A DNA stretch of 64,000 bases, taken from NCBI RefSeq assembly GCF_003569005.1, contig NZ_BCUR01000001.1:1555893-1619892 (forward strand), given 5' to 3'. Below, piece after piece: positions 16,117 through 24,777 of the stretch. Below the pieces are notes generated by a model. That model saw only the letters and a list, made by a program, of their open reading frames with translations. It was not told where the DNA came from and searched no databases. A program made the position numbers and the translations under genes. Numbering within the stretch: position 1 is the first letter of the stretch; each line of letters starts with the position of its first letter. Origin of the DNA: Vibrio superstes (lineage in GTDB: Bacteria > Pseudomonadota > Gammaproteobacteria > Enterobacterales > Vibrionaceae).

Positions 16117-17544
16117 ATGGACTTCAGGAAGATATTACTTTGGATAGTGTTTTTTCTACCGCCCAGTTTTTCATCCTATTCCAACGAGGTCGAAATGGTG
16201 CGGGATGTGACTCAGCAACAAGTCGATGAAAAAGCATTAACAGACGCGATCGCTTCACGTACTTTATCCTGGCTAACCGGTAGTTCGTCCAACAATGATT
16301 ATATCTCTGTCGGCCGTTTGGCGAACTATTTTGGGTTTGTTGGTCTTCGAGTGGCTAGCGGGCACAGCTTATCGAGAAGCCAAGTTGCCAAGCAAACCTT
16401 GGCTGTATTAGATAAGAAACAAACAGAGATTCTGTTAGAACTAGTAGAAGATCAAAAAGCGCCGTTTAAACAGGTCATTGAGAGTCGTTATGAGATCAAT
16501 CGAGCACTTGAAGGCTTGTTGGTTGGCGAAAGTCTATCCAGAACTGATTTTTTACTCTTAGGTCAGGATTATGGCCAAAGCGAAGCCGAACTGGGCAGAG
16601 TTATTGCTCAGTCCTTTGGGCAACTGATACCAACGCTCACTAACGAACAAAGAGAGCAGTTGCAGACTATTAGGGAAGCGCACCTTGCGGGTCGAGGCCA
16701 TGAACTCTCCTTTGATGGTCCTAAACTCAAGATGAGCAAAGCAGATAAAAAAGAGTTAACTAATCTTGCGGCTCGATTGTTAAGTTGGTCTACGGGATCT
16801 GCTGAATTTAATGACTTTGAGGTTGTTGGCAAGCCTAGCCAACACTTTGGTTTCGTGAGCTTGCGAATTGAATCAAATCATGGTGTAAAGCGTGGCAAGG
16901 TATCAAAAGAGGTCATGTCACTTTTAACGGACAAACAAGGTAAACAATTGCAGCAAACTGCAAAGATTAATAACAGTCAGTTTCAAGAGTTTATGCAAGC
17001 TAGAGGGAAACTACTTCGTACTTTAGAGGTCGCTCTAGAGGGTGAAGTTATAGATAAGACAAAGGTTATAGAGTACGGGAAACAAACGGGAATATTAGAA
17101 GCGAGTATGACCTGGGAGCAAGCTCAGGTGATGTTAGAGATTCGACAAAGCCTAACGCAAGAGCAGGCTTCGACGTTACTGGATATGCGACGTAGGTACA
17201 CAGCTCAGGTTGATTTGAAAGAAACAATGAGTTCGTTAGATAGAGGAAGACAACTCTACGCCCAATGCTCGCTGTGTCATTCAAATACCTTTTCTTCCAC
17301 AGTAGCCCCAAATATAGACAACGTCGTAGGCAAACGTATCGCAAGTGATCAAGATTTTAGGCGCTACTCAGACGGGATGCAGGACTTTGCCAAGGAAAAT
17401 AAAATATGGACAGAGCCCTTGCTACAGCGTTTTCTGGCGTCGCCAAAAACTCTAATTCCCGGCACCTACATGAGTTATCGGGGGTTAGATAATAGGCAAG
17501 ACCGAGACGCGCTCTTAAAGTACATGAGTCAATCTCGTAATTGA
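16117..17544 (+). CDS. Periplasmic protein: duplicated LTxxQ domain fused to a C-terminal cytochrome c
   Basis: 475 residues with a signal peptide (ILLWIVFFLPPSFSSYS). Two homologous segments follow, about residues 45-200 and 222-368. Each starts LSW-x-TGS...F/YGFV-x-LR-x-x-S-x-H and ends in a helix pair with LTNEQREQL or LTQEQASTLL. The latter is the LTxxQ signature of CpxP/Spy-type periplasmic proteins. The C-terminal about 100 residues form a class I cytochrome c: CSLCH at about 384-388 and a likely Met ligand in the segment PGTYMSYRGLDNRQDRDALL. Haem would be attached in the periplasm. It probably senses or handles redox or metal stress, but this is inference. AAAGAGG precedes the ATG. 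A LysR gene follows on the same strand. Confidence 0.75.
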   Translation: MDFRKILLWIVFFLPPSFSSYSNEVEMVRDVTQQQVDEKALTDAIASRTLSWLTGSSSNNDYISVGRLANYFGFVGLRVASGHSLSRSQVAKQTLAVLDKKQTEILLELVEDQKAPFKQVIESRYEINRALEGLLVGESLSRTDFLLLGQDYGQSEAELGRVIAQSFGQLIPTLTNEQREQLQTIREAHLAGRGHELSFDGPKLKMSKADKKELTNLAARLLSWSTGSAEFNDFEVVGKPSQHFGFVSLRIESNHGVKRGKVSKEVMSLLTDKQGKQLQQTAKINNSQFQEFMQARGKLLRTLEVALEGEVIDKTKVIEYGKQTGILEASMTWEQAQVMLEIRQSLTQEQASTLLDMRRRYTAQVDLKETMSSLDRGRQLYAQCSLCHSNTFSSTVAPNIDNVVGKRIASDQDFRRYSDGMQDFAKENKIWTEPLLQRFLASPKTLIPGTYMSYRGLDNRQDRDALLKYMSQSRN

Positions 17545-17633
17545 TTCAGGTATGACCCAACCGGTGCTAGTTGTTTAATCATATGGAACGGCAACTGAGT
17601 TTATCTAACTACTAATAACTTGGCTTAACCTTT

Positions 17634-17660
17634 TGATTAACCTAAAGTTAGACTTAATCA
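17634..17660. promoter_or_regulatory. Candidate LysR operator TGATTAA-N13-TTAATCA
   Basis: A perfect 7-bp inverted repeat with a 13-bp spacer lies 19 bp upstream of the LysR start codon. LysR proteins often bind such a site to control their own gene. No other gene shares this region. Confidence 0.45.
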
Positions 17661-17679
17661 TGTTCCAGAAAATATAGAA

Positions 17680-18600
17680 ATGAAACGAATAGATCTCAAT
17701 TTACTTCGAGTTTTTTGCGTATTGTTAGAGACAAAAAACACGCGTATTGCAGCAGAAAAACTGTCTATCAGCCAGCCCGCGGTGAGCAAATCGTTAAGTC
17801 GCTTAAGAGACTACTTTGGTGATGAGCTATTTACGCGAGTTTATGCGGGCCTGGAGCCAACACCAAGAGCCTTAGAGTTGGGTGAGAACATTCCCAGCTT
17901 GTTGCTTGAGCTTGATGGTGCCGTTTCGGGGCAGCAATCCTTTGAGCCGAAAGAATATGATGGTCGAATAACCGTAGCGATGAATGGTTTTATTGTGAAC
18001 TGGTTGGGTTCCGCGTTGAGTGAGCGCATTATTCGGGAAGCCCCCAAGGCACAGCTTAATATTGTTAATTGGCAATCGAATACCCTAGATAAGATTTTAA
18101 CTGGTGATATCCAATGCGCAGTGAATTACTCCCCATTAGAGACGAGTAAACAATTTGTCCAAAAAGTCATTGGGGGAGATGATTTTGTCGGGCTCGTGCG
18201 CAATAGCCACCCATTGGCAGGGAAGGTGATGACGATGGAGGATGCCAATACATCTAAATTTGTGAGCTTAGTTGTGCCTGGCTGGAATGAAAGTGTCGCT
18301 ATGGTGGCCCGTTACTTTGAGGGCAAGGGAATGAAACCGAACATACAGGTGCGAAGTACGTATTTGCACATGCTTCTCGATTTACTCAAAGCTCATGATT
18401 TGATCCTGCCGTGTTCTAATAATTTGGCAGTAGCTTTACAGAATGAATTTTCACCCGTTTATTTTCCAATGACCACGCCTGCTGAACTTAAAGACGTTAT
18501 CGCTATTTCCTCGCATAACAAACGTCGCCACCCAGTACAGTTGTGGGTCAACAATATGGTTTCAGACACGTTTAGGATATTAACTGAGAAAAGCCGGTGA
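17680..18600 (+). CDS. LysR-family transcriptional regulator
   Basis: 306 residues. The N-terminal winged helix is typical: DLNLLRVFCVLLETKNTRIAAEKLSISQPAVSKSLSRLRDYFGDELFTR. It is followed by an effector-binding domain of two Rossmann-like halves. The DLNLLRVF...ELFTRVYAGLEPTPRA start places it near the NodD/LeuO-like branch. The inducer is unknown. It converges on the minus-strand DUF1254/DUF1214 gene with only 23 bp between stops. A similar LysR gene at 51642 is divergent from another DUF1254/DUF1214 gene, so a functional link with this family is plausible. The start follows a possible operator 19 bp upstream. Confidence 0.9.
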   Translation: MKRIDLNLLRVFCVLLETKNTRIAAEKLSISQPAVSKSLSRLRDYFGDELFTRVYAGLEPTPRALELGENIPSLLLELDGAVSGQQSFEPKEYDGRITVAMNGFIVNWLGSALSERIIREAPKAQLNIVNWQSNTLDKILTGDIQCAVNYSPLETSKQFVQKVIGGDDFVGLVRNSHPLAGKVMTMEDANTSKFVSLVVPGWNESVAMVARYFEGKGMKPNIQVRSTYLHMLLDLLKAHDLILPCSNNLAVALQNEFSPVYFPMTTPAELKDVIAISSHNKRRHPVQLWVNNMVSDTFRILTEKSR

Positions 18601-18612
18601 CAAGACACCGGC
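18589..18612 (-). terminator. Terminator of the minus-strand DUF1254 gene
   Basis: 7-bp GC-rich stem GCCGGTG / CACCGGC with a 6-base loop, followed on the minus strand by TTTTCTC. It overlaps the stop codon of the LysR gene. Confidence 0.7.
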
Positions 18613-18623
18613 GAATTCTAGGG

Positions 18624-19658
18624 TTACTTGAGTGTTCTAACGTTCACGGTACGAAGGTTTTGCATGTAATCTAGGGTCTCTTTCACGTCTACTGGCTCGT
18701 AGAAGCGAATAATGGCGGCCCAGTTTTCTTCGACATCAAGAGAGTATTGTGCCAAGTCACCACCACAGTTGAAGAAAACTGAAGCGGTACCATCGCCGTT
18801 GTCTCGCATATCTTCACCAGCCATGTAGAAATTGTCTTTAGCTATCCAGCCGTTACTTCCGTAGGTGGTGATAGACCAATAACCGCCAAGTTCTTGATTC
18901 AGATTAGGCTTGTCAACACGCCATTCTTGACACTGCGTATCACCTTGGCCGGTAATGGCTTCTAAATATTGTGCTGTATCAGGCATTAGACCACCCCAGC
19001 CAAAGGCTGAAACGTATCGATAGTCATGGTCGGTTACGTCGTTACGAGTAATACCAAAACCTTTTGCTCCCTCTACAGTTGCTTCGCCCTTCATGACATT
19101 GTCAATGAGCTTCAAGCGATAGTCCAAAACGTTTTGCTCTTCATAACCCTTTGCATTGTATGGAGTATTTGAGTTTGCAGAGAAAGACAGCAGTTGTTGG
19201 CGACGCTTCACATCTTCTACATCGCCATTGTCTTTTGTTCTAGACAGTAGATACACATGATTACCACCCGAGAGATCTTCTGGAGTGATTGTCACCGTCT
19301 CGCCACGGCGCACGACTTTATGAGTCAGATGATTCTCATCGATAATGTGGATGATCTGAAACTCATCATTATTCTTATCGGTAACAGAAAAAGTAGCTCC
19401 TTTACTGACATCGACCACAGCTAGGGAGTAAACCACGTCTCTATTAGAGCGAATGACGGTTTGATTTTCTTTGCTGACAGGGGCGTTATGTACCCAGGTA
19501 TTGACGCCAACCTCTTCGGCGACCTGTAGGAAGTTCCAATCGGTTTCAGCAACAACATAGTTGTCCCAGTTAACATTATCAACGGGTGAAATATCAGCCG
19601 CAGTTGATCCAAAACTGAAAATTGCCAGTGATGTAGCCAGAAGTGTTTTTTTCATCAT
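18624..19658 (-). CDS. Exported DUF1254/DUF1214-type protein
   Basis: 344 residues with a signal peptide (MMKKTLLATSLAIFSFGSTA). The first part (NVNWDNYVVAETDWNFL, VIRSNRDVVYSLAVVDVSKG, FQIIHIIDENHLTH, HVYLLSRT) corresponds to a DUF1254 module. The C-terminal part (YWSITTYGSNGWIAKDNFYM, GTASVFFNCGG, WAAIIRFYEPVD) corresponds to DUF1214. The family's biochemical role is not established. This is one of three such genes in the window (also 20166 and 50455), each beside a LysR or AraC regulator. Its ribosome binding site lies inside the 3' arm of a perfect 10-bp inverted repeat, so translation may be controlled. It is likely periplasmic. Confidence 0.75.
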   Translation of the reverse strand: MMKKTLLATSLAIFSFGSTAADISPVDNVNWDNYVVAETDWNFLQVAEEVGVNTWVHNAPVSKENQTVIRSNRDVVYSLAVVDVSKGATFSVTDKNNDEFQIIHIIDENHLTHKVVRRGETVTITPEDLSGGNHVYLLSRTKDNGDVEDVKRRQQLLSFSANSNTPYNAKGYEEQNVLDYRLKLIDNVMKGEATVEGAKGFGITRNDVTDHDYRYVSAFGWGGLMPDTAQYLEAITGQGDTQCQEWRVDKPNLNQELGGYWSITTYGSNGWIAKDNFYMAGEDMRDNGDGTASVFFNCGGDLAQYSLDVEENWAAIIRFYEPVDVKETLDYMQNLRTVNVRTLK

Positions 19659-19659
19659 C

Positions 19660-19715
19660 TTACCTATTCGAAGAAGTCATCAATGCAGATGTTTGCATAG
19701 GGCTAGAATAGGTAA
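19660..19715 (-). promoter_or_regulatory. Leader hairpin that would mask the ribosome binding site
   Basis: Perfect 10-bp arms TTACCTATTC and GAATAGGTAA are separated by 36 bases. Read on the minus strand, the 3' arm contains the AGGTAA Shine-Dalgarno and ends one base before the ATGATG start. If transcribed, the arms could pair and hide the ribosome binding site, as in a translational switch. As DNA it could equally be a dimer-binding operator. Confidence 0.5.
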
Positions 19716-20103
19716 ATCGGTGTAATTACGACAATGAATTAACTGGATACAAATAATAATCTATGGTTATTAAATGCTAGGTAAACGGATAGGAATGCAA
19801 GTTTCGTCAAGAAGTGGATTGAGTATTCTTTTGAAGGGTATGGGCGATCTTCGTTAGCCTTAATTTTAAGCTTAGCCTGACGCTGTGCTGTATTTGAGCC
19901 AGCGATCTTAGCGATGATATCATCAGCTTACATAGTCAAAGATTGGCCAGGCTCAACTACTTGGTGAAAAAGATGAAGCTCGTCCATTCGATGAATCATT
20001 GGCAGTATTCTGAATCTGGATTACCAAAAATAGAGGGTTAGCCCAGTGGTTAGACAACAGGTATTTGATGTGATTGGAGAAATCCATCGGGAGACACGAA
20101 TAG
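19716..20103. other. Intergenic region with a possible unrecognised gene relic
   Basis: 388 bp between two DUF1254/DUF1214 genes. On the minus strand one frame reads PMIHRMDELHLFHQVVEP, then a stop, then ADDIIAKIAGSNTAQRQAKL for about 50 further codons. This looks like a decayed coding segment, but I cannot assign a family. Promoter elements of the downstream minus-strand gene must lie at its lower-coordinate end. Confidence 0.25.
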
Positions 20104-20135
20104 AAAAGGACCTCGACTAAAACAGTTGAGGCCCT
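20104..20135 (-). terminator. Terminator of the DUF1254 lipoprotein gene
   Basis: Imperfect stem GGGCCTCAACT / AGTCGAGGTCC on the minus strand with a 5-base loop, followed by TTTTC. It lies about 30 bp after the stop codon. Confidence 0.65.
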
Positions 20136-20165
20136 TGGATTATCTAATGGTCAGTATGTTCGGGG

Positions 20166-21641
20166 TTATTTTACTCGCTGAAAGTTTGGCACTATGGTGT
20201 CAGATGCTTGTTCAACAAATTCTTTGCTTGGAGAGTAAGCACGGAAGTACACAAACCAGTTCTCATCTGGACGAGTCTCTACCCAATTGGCTTCGTTAAC
20301 ACCATCCGGCTTGGTTGGAGAAAAGTGGAATGTGTAGTTACCATCGGCATCTTTTTCAGTGCCAGGGACGTTTGAACCGACATCAGCTCGCTGAATTTTA
20401 TTGTCAATGATGGCTCGATTTTCTACGTTGTACACCGTAATGGTCCAAAACAGATCGGCAAAATTAGCATCACCATCCAATGTTAATGTGTAGTGTTCAC
20501 TACCGTTGAGCCCGAGCCCGTCATTATCGCGATAATTATCTAGATAGATTTGTCCCCAACCGCCGTTTTCAAATCCGTGCATTGCAATGTCATTGGTGAC
20601 GGCTTCATAGAACCATGCAGCACGGCCATCTAGATCCATACCGTGGTCGCGGTCTTGGTTAGGTGTTGATGCTGTTGCTACCTCCCATGTATTACCCTTA
20701 GGGCCGTACGCGGATTGTGGCAGGCGCTCTGTTTTATTAAAGTCTATGTTTTTTACCATAGCTTCACCCATAACGACGGCTTGTTCTAGGAGTACGGTTT
20801 GATGTTGGCTTGGAGTAAATTTAGATCCTTTTTCAAAGCCAAGAGGACGCAGCATATCGTGCATAATACGGTCACGTTCTGCTACAGGCTCGGACTGCAT
20901 TGCTAGGTCTAAAGTTTCCCAAAATTGCATACCTCGTGGTTGCTTCGCATCCAAACCGACCTTGGGAAAATTAACTCCTTTTGTTGTTAAAGGAGAACCG
21001 TCCATATGAGTGATCTTTAGATTCGCAAGATCTTGCATTCGTTGTTCTTCTGTATTCGCCATCAGACGTACACCAAAGAAAACATTGTTGGTGTCAGATT
21101 CGAGAACAACAGCATCTTTAGGTAGATTACTTGGTGTTTCGCTACCTGTTGCTTTGATCACGTAAGTGCCAGGCTCCGTCATTTGAGAAATACCAATCTG
21201 CCACATTGTATGGACCGCGCCACGCAGTTCGTTAGTCGGGATTTCAACCACTACCGGTTCTTTTTCTACATTAAACCAGGTGATAGCGTAGGGTGTTGAG
21301 GTGTTGTATGTCAGTCCGCCTAGTTTTGATTTATGTGATTCAACGTAAGATATTTGCCCATCTTCTGCGCCCATGTCGGCATAGGCTTGTTTCCATGCAT
21401 AGCTAGATACCAATGGTACTGCCCAAATATAGGCTTGTGAGGCGCGCTGATAATCAATTTCATTAAAGATTCGTTCTGACGTTTCTTGGGTAGGTAAACC
21501 GTGAACAAAGTCATTGTCAAAACTGAAGGTACCAGATGGTGTAGTAATTTCGTTCTCTGCTACAGAGGTATTGTGAGTTGTACAGCCGAACAAGGTGACC
21601 GTTAGGATTGAAGCGAGTAGGGTACGATTTAGAGTTTTCAT
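20166..21641 (-). CDS. DUF1254/DUF1214 lipoprotein
   Basis: 491 residues. The signal peptide ends in a lipobox (LTVTLFGC), so Cys 20 is probably lipidated and the protein membrane-anchored. The N-terminal half has DUF1254 features (YQRASQAYIWAVPLVSSYAW, LTYNTSTPYAITWFNVEKEP, TMWQIGISQMTEPGTYVI). The C-terminal half has DUF1214 features (RAAWFYEAVTNDIAMHGFEN, HYTLTLDGDANFADLFWTIT, IQRADVGS, NWFVYFRAYSPSKEFVEQ). This is the full-length family layout, unlike the shorter paralogues at 18624 and 50455. The start at 21641 follows AAGAGAAG; the frame is open 11 codons further upstream. It is divergent from an AraC-type regulator 123 bp away, a likely controller. Function is not established. Confidence 0.85.
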   Translation of the reverse strand: MKTLNRTLLASILTVTLFGCTTHNTSVAENEITTPSGTFSFDNDFVHGLPTQETSERIFNEIDYQRASQAYIWAVPLVSSYAWKQAYADMGAEDGQISYVESHKSKLGGLTYNTSTPYAITWFNVEKEPVVVEIPTNELRGAVHTMWQIGISQMTEPGTYVIKATGSETPSNLPKDAVVLESDTNNVFFGVRLMANTEEQRMQDLANLKITHMDGSPLTTKGVNFPKVGLDAKQPRGMQFWETLDLAMQSEPVAERDRIMHDMLRPLGFEKGSKFTPSQHQTVLLEQAVVMGEAMVKNIDFNKTERLPQSAYGPKGNTWEVATASTPNQDRDHGMDLDGRAAWFYEAVTNDIAMHGFENGGWGQIYLDNYRDNDGLGLNGSEHYTLTLDGDANFADLFWTITVYNVENRAIIDNKIQRADVGSNVPGTEKDADGNYTFHFSPTKPDGVNEANWVETRPDENWFVYFRAYSPSKEFVEQASDTIVPNFQRVK

Positions 21642-21764
21642 ATTACTTCTCTTAAATTGAATTATGGGTTGCATTTGTGTGAGCGATTATCATCCTTGAC
21701 CAAACTGCTGGCAGGGAGTATAGAATTAAGGAAAGAGGAATAATTGATATTATGAGAATGCACA

Positions 21765-22775
21765 ATGAAAACTGAATATCGCTTGAGTTCGTTGTATTTA
21801 ACAGCATTTCCGGGGTTATGCTCGGAGTACGCGATGAATCCTGCTGTGCTTGCCGCAAAACTAAACCTGCCCATATCAAGTTTACACAACGACAAATTCG
21901 AATTGAGCCATCAGGATTTCACACAGTTGCTCAATGTGGCCGCGAAGGAAAGCGCCGATCCATTATTCAGTTTGGAATTGAGTCGAAGAATTGACTACCA
22001 GTCTTTAGACGTGGCGATGTTGTTGATATCAACTCAGGAGACGATGCTGAACATCTATCCGGTATTGAAAGGCTTATACAGCTATCAAAATCGAGGTTCG
22101 CGTCACCAATTAGAGTTGAGAGGGAATATCGCTAGACACAGTGTTGAGTTCTTATTTGATAAGGAAATGGACATTAACCAACACGCGCTTTTATCTATTG
22201 GTGGTGTATTTAAGACATTCAAAATGGCTTTTGGTGAGCGACTCAAGATTCAAAGAGTTTGCTTTGTTGACCAGTATAAGGGAGAACTTGAGCGACTTGA
22301 GGCATTCTTTGGCTGTAAGGTATTGCTCGGAAGTGATTTTAATGGCTTTGAGTTTTCCCAATCACAACTTGCTTTAAAGCCGGATTTGCATATGGAAGTG
22401 ACTTACCAAATGCGTAGGCATCTATCGCGTGGACTGCAGCACTATAAGTCGTTGATAGAGATTGTAACTAACTCAATTCTACTGCTTATGCCACTCGGAG
22501 ATATTAGTAAATCTCGTACAGCCACTATGTTGGGGGTGCATCCGAGAACGCTACAAAATCTTCTAAATAGTAAAGGGTTAAGCTACAGAAGCATTTCTTG
22601 CACTGTTCGGGATAAGCAAAGCAAACGTTTCTTAAAAGAGACGGATTACTCGATAGAGCAGATTGCACAGATGGTTTGTTACGGTTCATCGGCAGCATTT
22701 GTTCGACAATTTAAGGAGCAAAATGGGACGACGCCGCTTCAATACAGAAAGCAGTGTAAACGCCTTAGTCGATGA
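21765..22775 (+). CDS. AraC-family regulator with arabinose-binding-like N-terminal domain
   Basis: 336 residues. The N-terminal about 190 residues fit the PF12625-type domain of the OruR/ArgR subgroup (LSHQDFTQLLNVAAKESADP; YPVLKGLYSYQ). The C-terminal about 95 residues form the double helix-turn-helix: SRTATMLGVHPRTLQNLLNSKGLSYRS and YSIEQIAQMVCYGSSAAFVRQFKEQNGTTPLQYRKQ. It is divergent from the DUF1254/DUF1214 lipoprotein gene and is probably its regulator (inference from layout). The inducer is unknown. Confidence 0.9.
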   Translation: MKTEYRLSSLYLTAFPGLCSEYAMNPAVLAAKLNLPISSLHNDKFELSHQDFTQLLNVAAKESADPLFSLELSRRIDYQSLDVAMLLISTQETMLNIYPVLKGLYSYQNRGSRHQLELRGNIARHSVEFLFDKEMDINQHALLSIGGVFKTFKMAFGERLKIQRVCFVDQYKGELERLEAFFGCKVLLGSDFNGFEFSQSQLALKPDLHMEVTYQMRRHLSRGLQHYKSLIEIVTNSILLLMPLGDISKSRTATMLGVHPRTLQNLLNSKGLSYRSISCTVRDKQSKRFLKETDYSIEQIAQMVCYGSSAAFVRQFKEQNGTTPLQYRKQCKRLSR

Positions 22776-22874
22776 ACATATACGGGAGGGATTGTCGACA
22801 GTAAAATATGCCCCGAATTCGAGGCTTTGTGATACTTATACGAATTTAACTCGCTATGACCCGTCCCTATAAAG

Positions 22875-22901
22875 AGGGCTTTAATTAGAAATAAAAGCCC
22901 T
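22875..22901. terminator. Bidirectional terminator-like hairpin
   Basis: Stem AGGGCTTT / AAAGCCCT with a loop of about 10 bases between the convergent AraC and DUF4382 genes. T-rich sequence follows on both strands, interrupted by G on the plus side. Confidence 0.55.
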
Positions 22902-22941
22902 TGGTTTTAATTCATCACTGTCAGTTAGAACCTAAATAATA

Positions 22942-23940
22942 TTATGGCTGAACTGCATCTAGGTCGACAATCTTGTCCATACCATCGGTAAGTTCAACCT
23001 CTTCGATTCCATCATTACCTGTATCCAAACTGGTTTGGGTATATGGGATATCGAGCATGTCCCAATTGATAGGATCATCTCCCAAACCGTTACAGGTGTA
23101 TGCGATGGTGTATTGCCCTGATTCTAGGTAGCCGAATTCATAAGCACCGGTAGCTGAATCGACAGAGGTTGAAGCAACAGGTACTTGATAGCCTTCAGTA
23201 GGTAGGTCGCCTACAAACTCCTCATCCGTTGGGTCCAGATTGTCCACCAAACTGCCTATTTCCAATCCATGGTTTGCATAGAGATAGACAAAACCGTTTG
23301 TTATCTCATCAGTGTCGGAAGGGCAGTTGTCACCGGTATAAAGGGCACTGCTTACGGTACCGCTAAGTCGTGCCACCGTAGTATTGTCATGAATGCTGAT
23401 ACCATGAGGCTTTAGGATATACCCATTTTTTGCATCAACTCCGCGTTCAACAAGCGACTTGCGAAGGTCGAATTCAATGGTGAATCCTTGGGTTCCCTCT
23501 ACCGTTACCTCAAAGCCACCTAGCTTTAGTTTGTTGCTTGGCTGCTTAAGCGGGTGTTGTACTTGGTTGTCTAACACATAGTTCATGGTTCCTGTTGAAT
23601 CAGGCACCACATGCAGGGTCATGCTTTTGTATTCGCCAACCGGCAGAGTGAAGTCCTCTGCAATTAATAGCCTTTCCGTTCCTTGATAATCTAAGATATC
23701 AAACTGTGCGTAGGCGTTGTTGCCTTCGGTTACATCATAAGTGTAAGTCTCACCAGATTCACTGGTCACCTCGATTTGTTCTACGGTAATCATCACTTCT
23801 TCTGCACTATCTACTGGTGCGTCAGAAACATAGAAAGAGACTTGGGAGGTCGCAGTCTTGTTATCACCACTGTCTCCACCACAACCATAAAGTGAGAGTG
23901 TCATTGCAGTCGCTATTGCTGTGAGTGTTAATGTTTTCAT
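22942..23940 (-). CDS. DUF4382 lipoprotein
   Basis: 332 residues with a lipoprotein signal ending LSLYGCGG, so it is probably anchored at the outer membrane or periplasmic face. Residues about 30-180 match the DUF4382 pattern: VSFYVSDAPVDSAEEVMITVEQIEV, YAQFDILDYQG, LPVGEYKSMTLHV, and FTIEFDLRKSLVERG. The C-terminal part is a beta-rich, Asp-rich carboxypeptidase-regulatory-like segment (GAYEFGYLESGQYTIAYTCN). The family has no established function; an envelope or surface role is likely. It stands alone, divergent from the GST gene, with no linked pathway genes. Confidence 0.75.
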   Translation of the reverse strand: MKTLTLTAIATAMTLSLYGCGGDSGDNKTATSQVSFYVSDAPVDSAEEVMITVEQIEVTSESGETYTYDVTEGNNAYAQFDILDYQGTERLLIAEDFTLPVGEYKSMTLHVVPDSTGTMNYVLDNQVQHPLKQPSNKLKLGGFEVTVEGTQGFTIEFDLRKSLVERGVDAKNGYILKPHGISIHDNTTVARLSGTVSSALYTGDNCPSDTDEITNGFVYLYANHGLEIGSLVDNLDPTDEEFVGDLPTEGYQVPVASTSVDSATGAYEFGYLESGQYTIAYTCNGLGDDPINWDMLDIPYTQTSLDTGNDGIEEVELTDGMDKIVDLDAVQP

Positions 23941-24108
23941 TATCGTGTCTCTATATCTTGAATGTAGTAATTGTAGTTGTTTGCAGGCATTGTAGGTTGT
24001 GTTCTTTGTCTAATGTCAGTTGTGTGACAGCAGTATGCAAAACGATGAGCATGAGCTAAATTATTGGCTAGACTGACTAGGTTATTGTTTCTAATAAGGA
24101 AGTGTGGA

Positions 24109-24720
24109 ATGAAATTGTATGAATCGGCGGCAACGCCAAGCTGTAGACGTGTATCTATTTTTCTTAAGTTAATTGGTGCTGAGGTAGACCGAGTTTCGGT
24201 TGATCTTAAAGGTGGAGAAAACATTACGCCAGAATTTCAGAACAAGAGTGCCAGCGGCACAGTACCGCTGTTGGAGCTTGATGATGGTACCAACATCAGT
24301 GAGTCGGTAGCGATTTGTCGTTACTTCGACCACCTGGTGCCTAATTCAGCAAATTTATTTGGTACGCCTGGCGTGCAAAGTGCGCAAGTAGAAATGTGGC
24401 ATCGTATTGTTGAGTTTCAAGGCTTGATTGCTGGCTTCCAAGCATTCAGAAATATCACAGGTTTCTATTCGGATCGCGAGAACTGTGTGAGCGAATGGGG
24501 TGAGGAATCCAAGGGAAGAGCGATCGCTTTCTTAGACAAGCTAGAGATGAGATTAAGTCAGTCAAGTTACGTTGCGGGAGAACAGGTCTCCATTGCTGAC
24601 ATCACGGGTTTCTTATTCATTAACTTAATGAAGGGCGCGTTCAAAGTACAGATCGAAGATGAGTACACGCATATTCAAGTGTGGCATTCAAAACTTGGCG
24701 CTATGCCTGAGTTCCAATAG
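24109..24720 (+). CDS. Glutathione S-transferase family protein
   Basis: 203 residues with the two-domain GST fold. The thioredoxin-like N-terminus has MKLYESAATPSCRRVSIFL and the cis-Pro/Glu-Ser glutathione site GTVPLLELDDGTNISESVAI near residues 48-67. The all-helical C-terminal domain has SSYVAGEQVSIADITGFLF near 155-175. It probably conjugates or reduces small electrophiles with glutathione; the substrate is not readable. AAGGAAGTG precedes the ATG, which rules out the upstream in-frame TTG at 24064. An S4-domain protein follows 57 bp later on the same strand. Confidence 0.88.
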   Translation: MKLYESAATPSCRRVSIFLKLIGAEVDRVSVDLKGGENITPEFQNKSASGTVPLLELDDGTNISESVAICRYFDHLVPNSANLFGTPGVQSAQVEMWHRIVEFQGLIAGFQAFRNITGFYSDRENCVSEWGEESKGRAIAFLDKLEMRLSQSSYVAGEQVSIADITGFLFINLMKGAFKVQIEDEYTHIQVWHSKLGAMPEFQ

Positions 24721-24777
24721 CAGTTAGAATAGCCGCCAGATAATGGGCATTGCCCGGTTAATGAATTTGGAAATACA

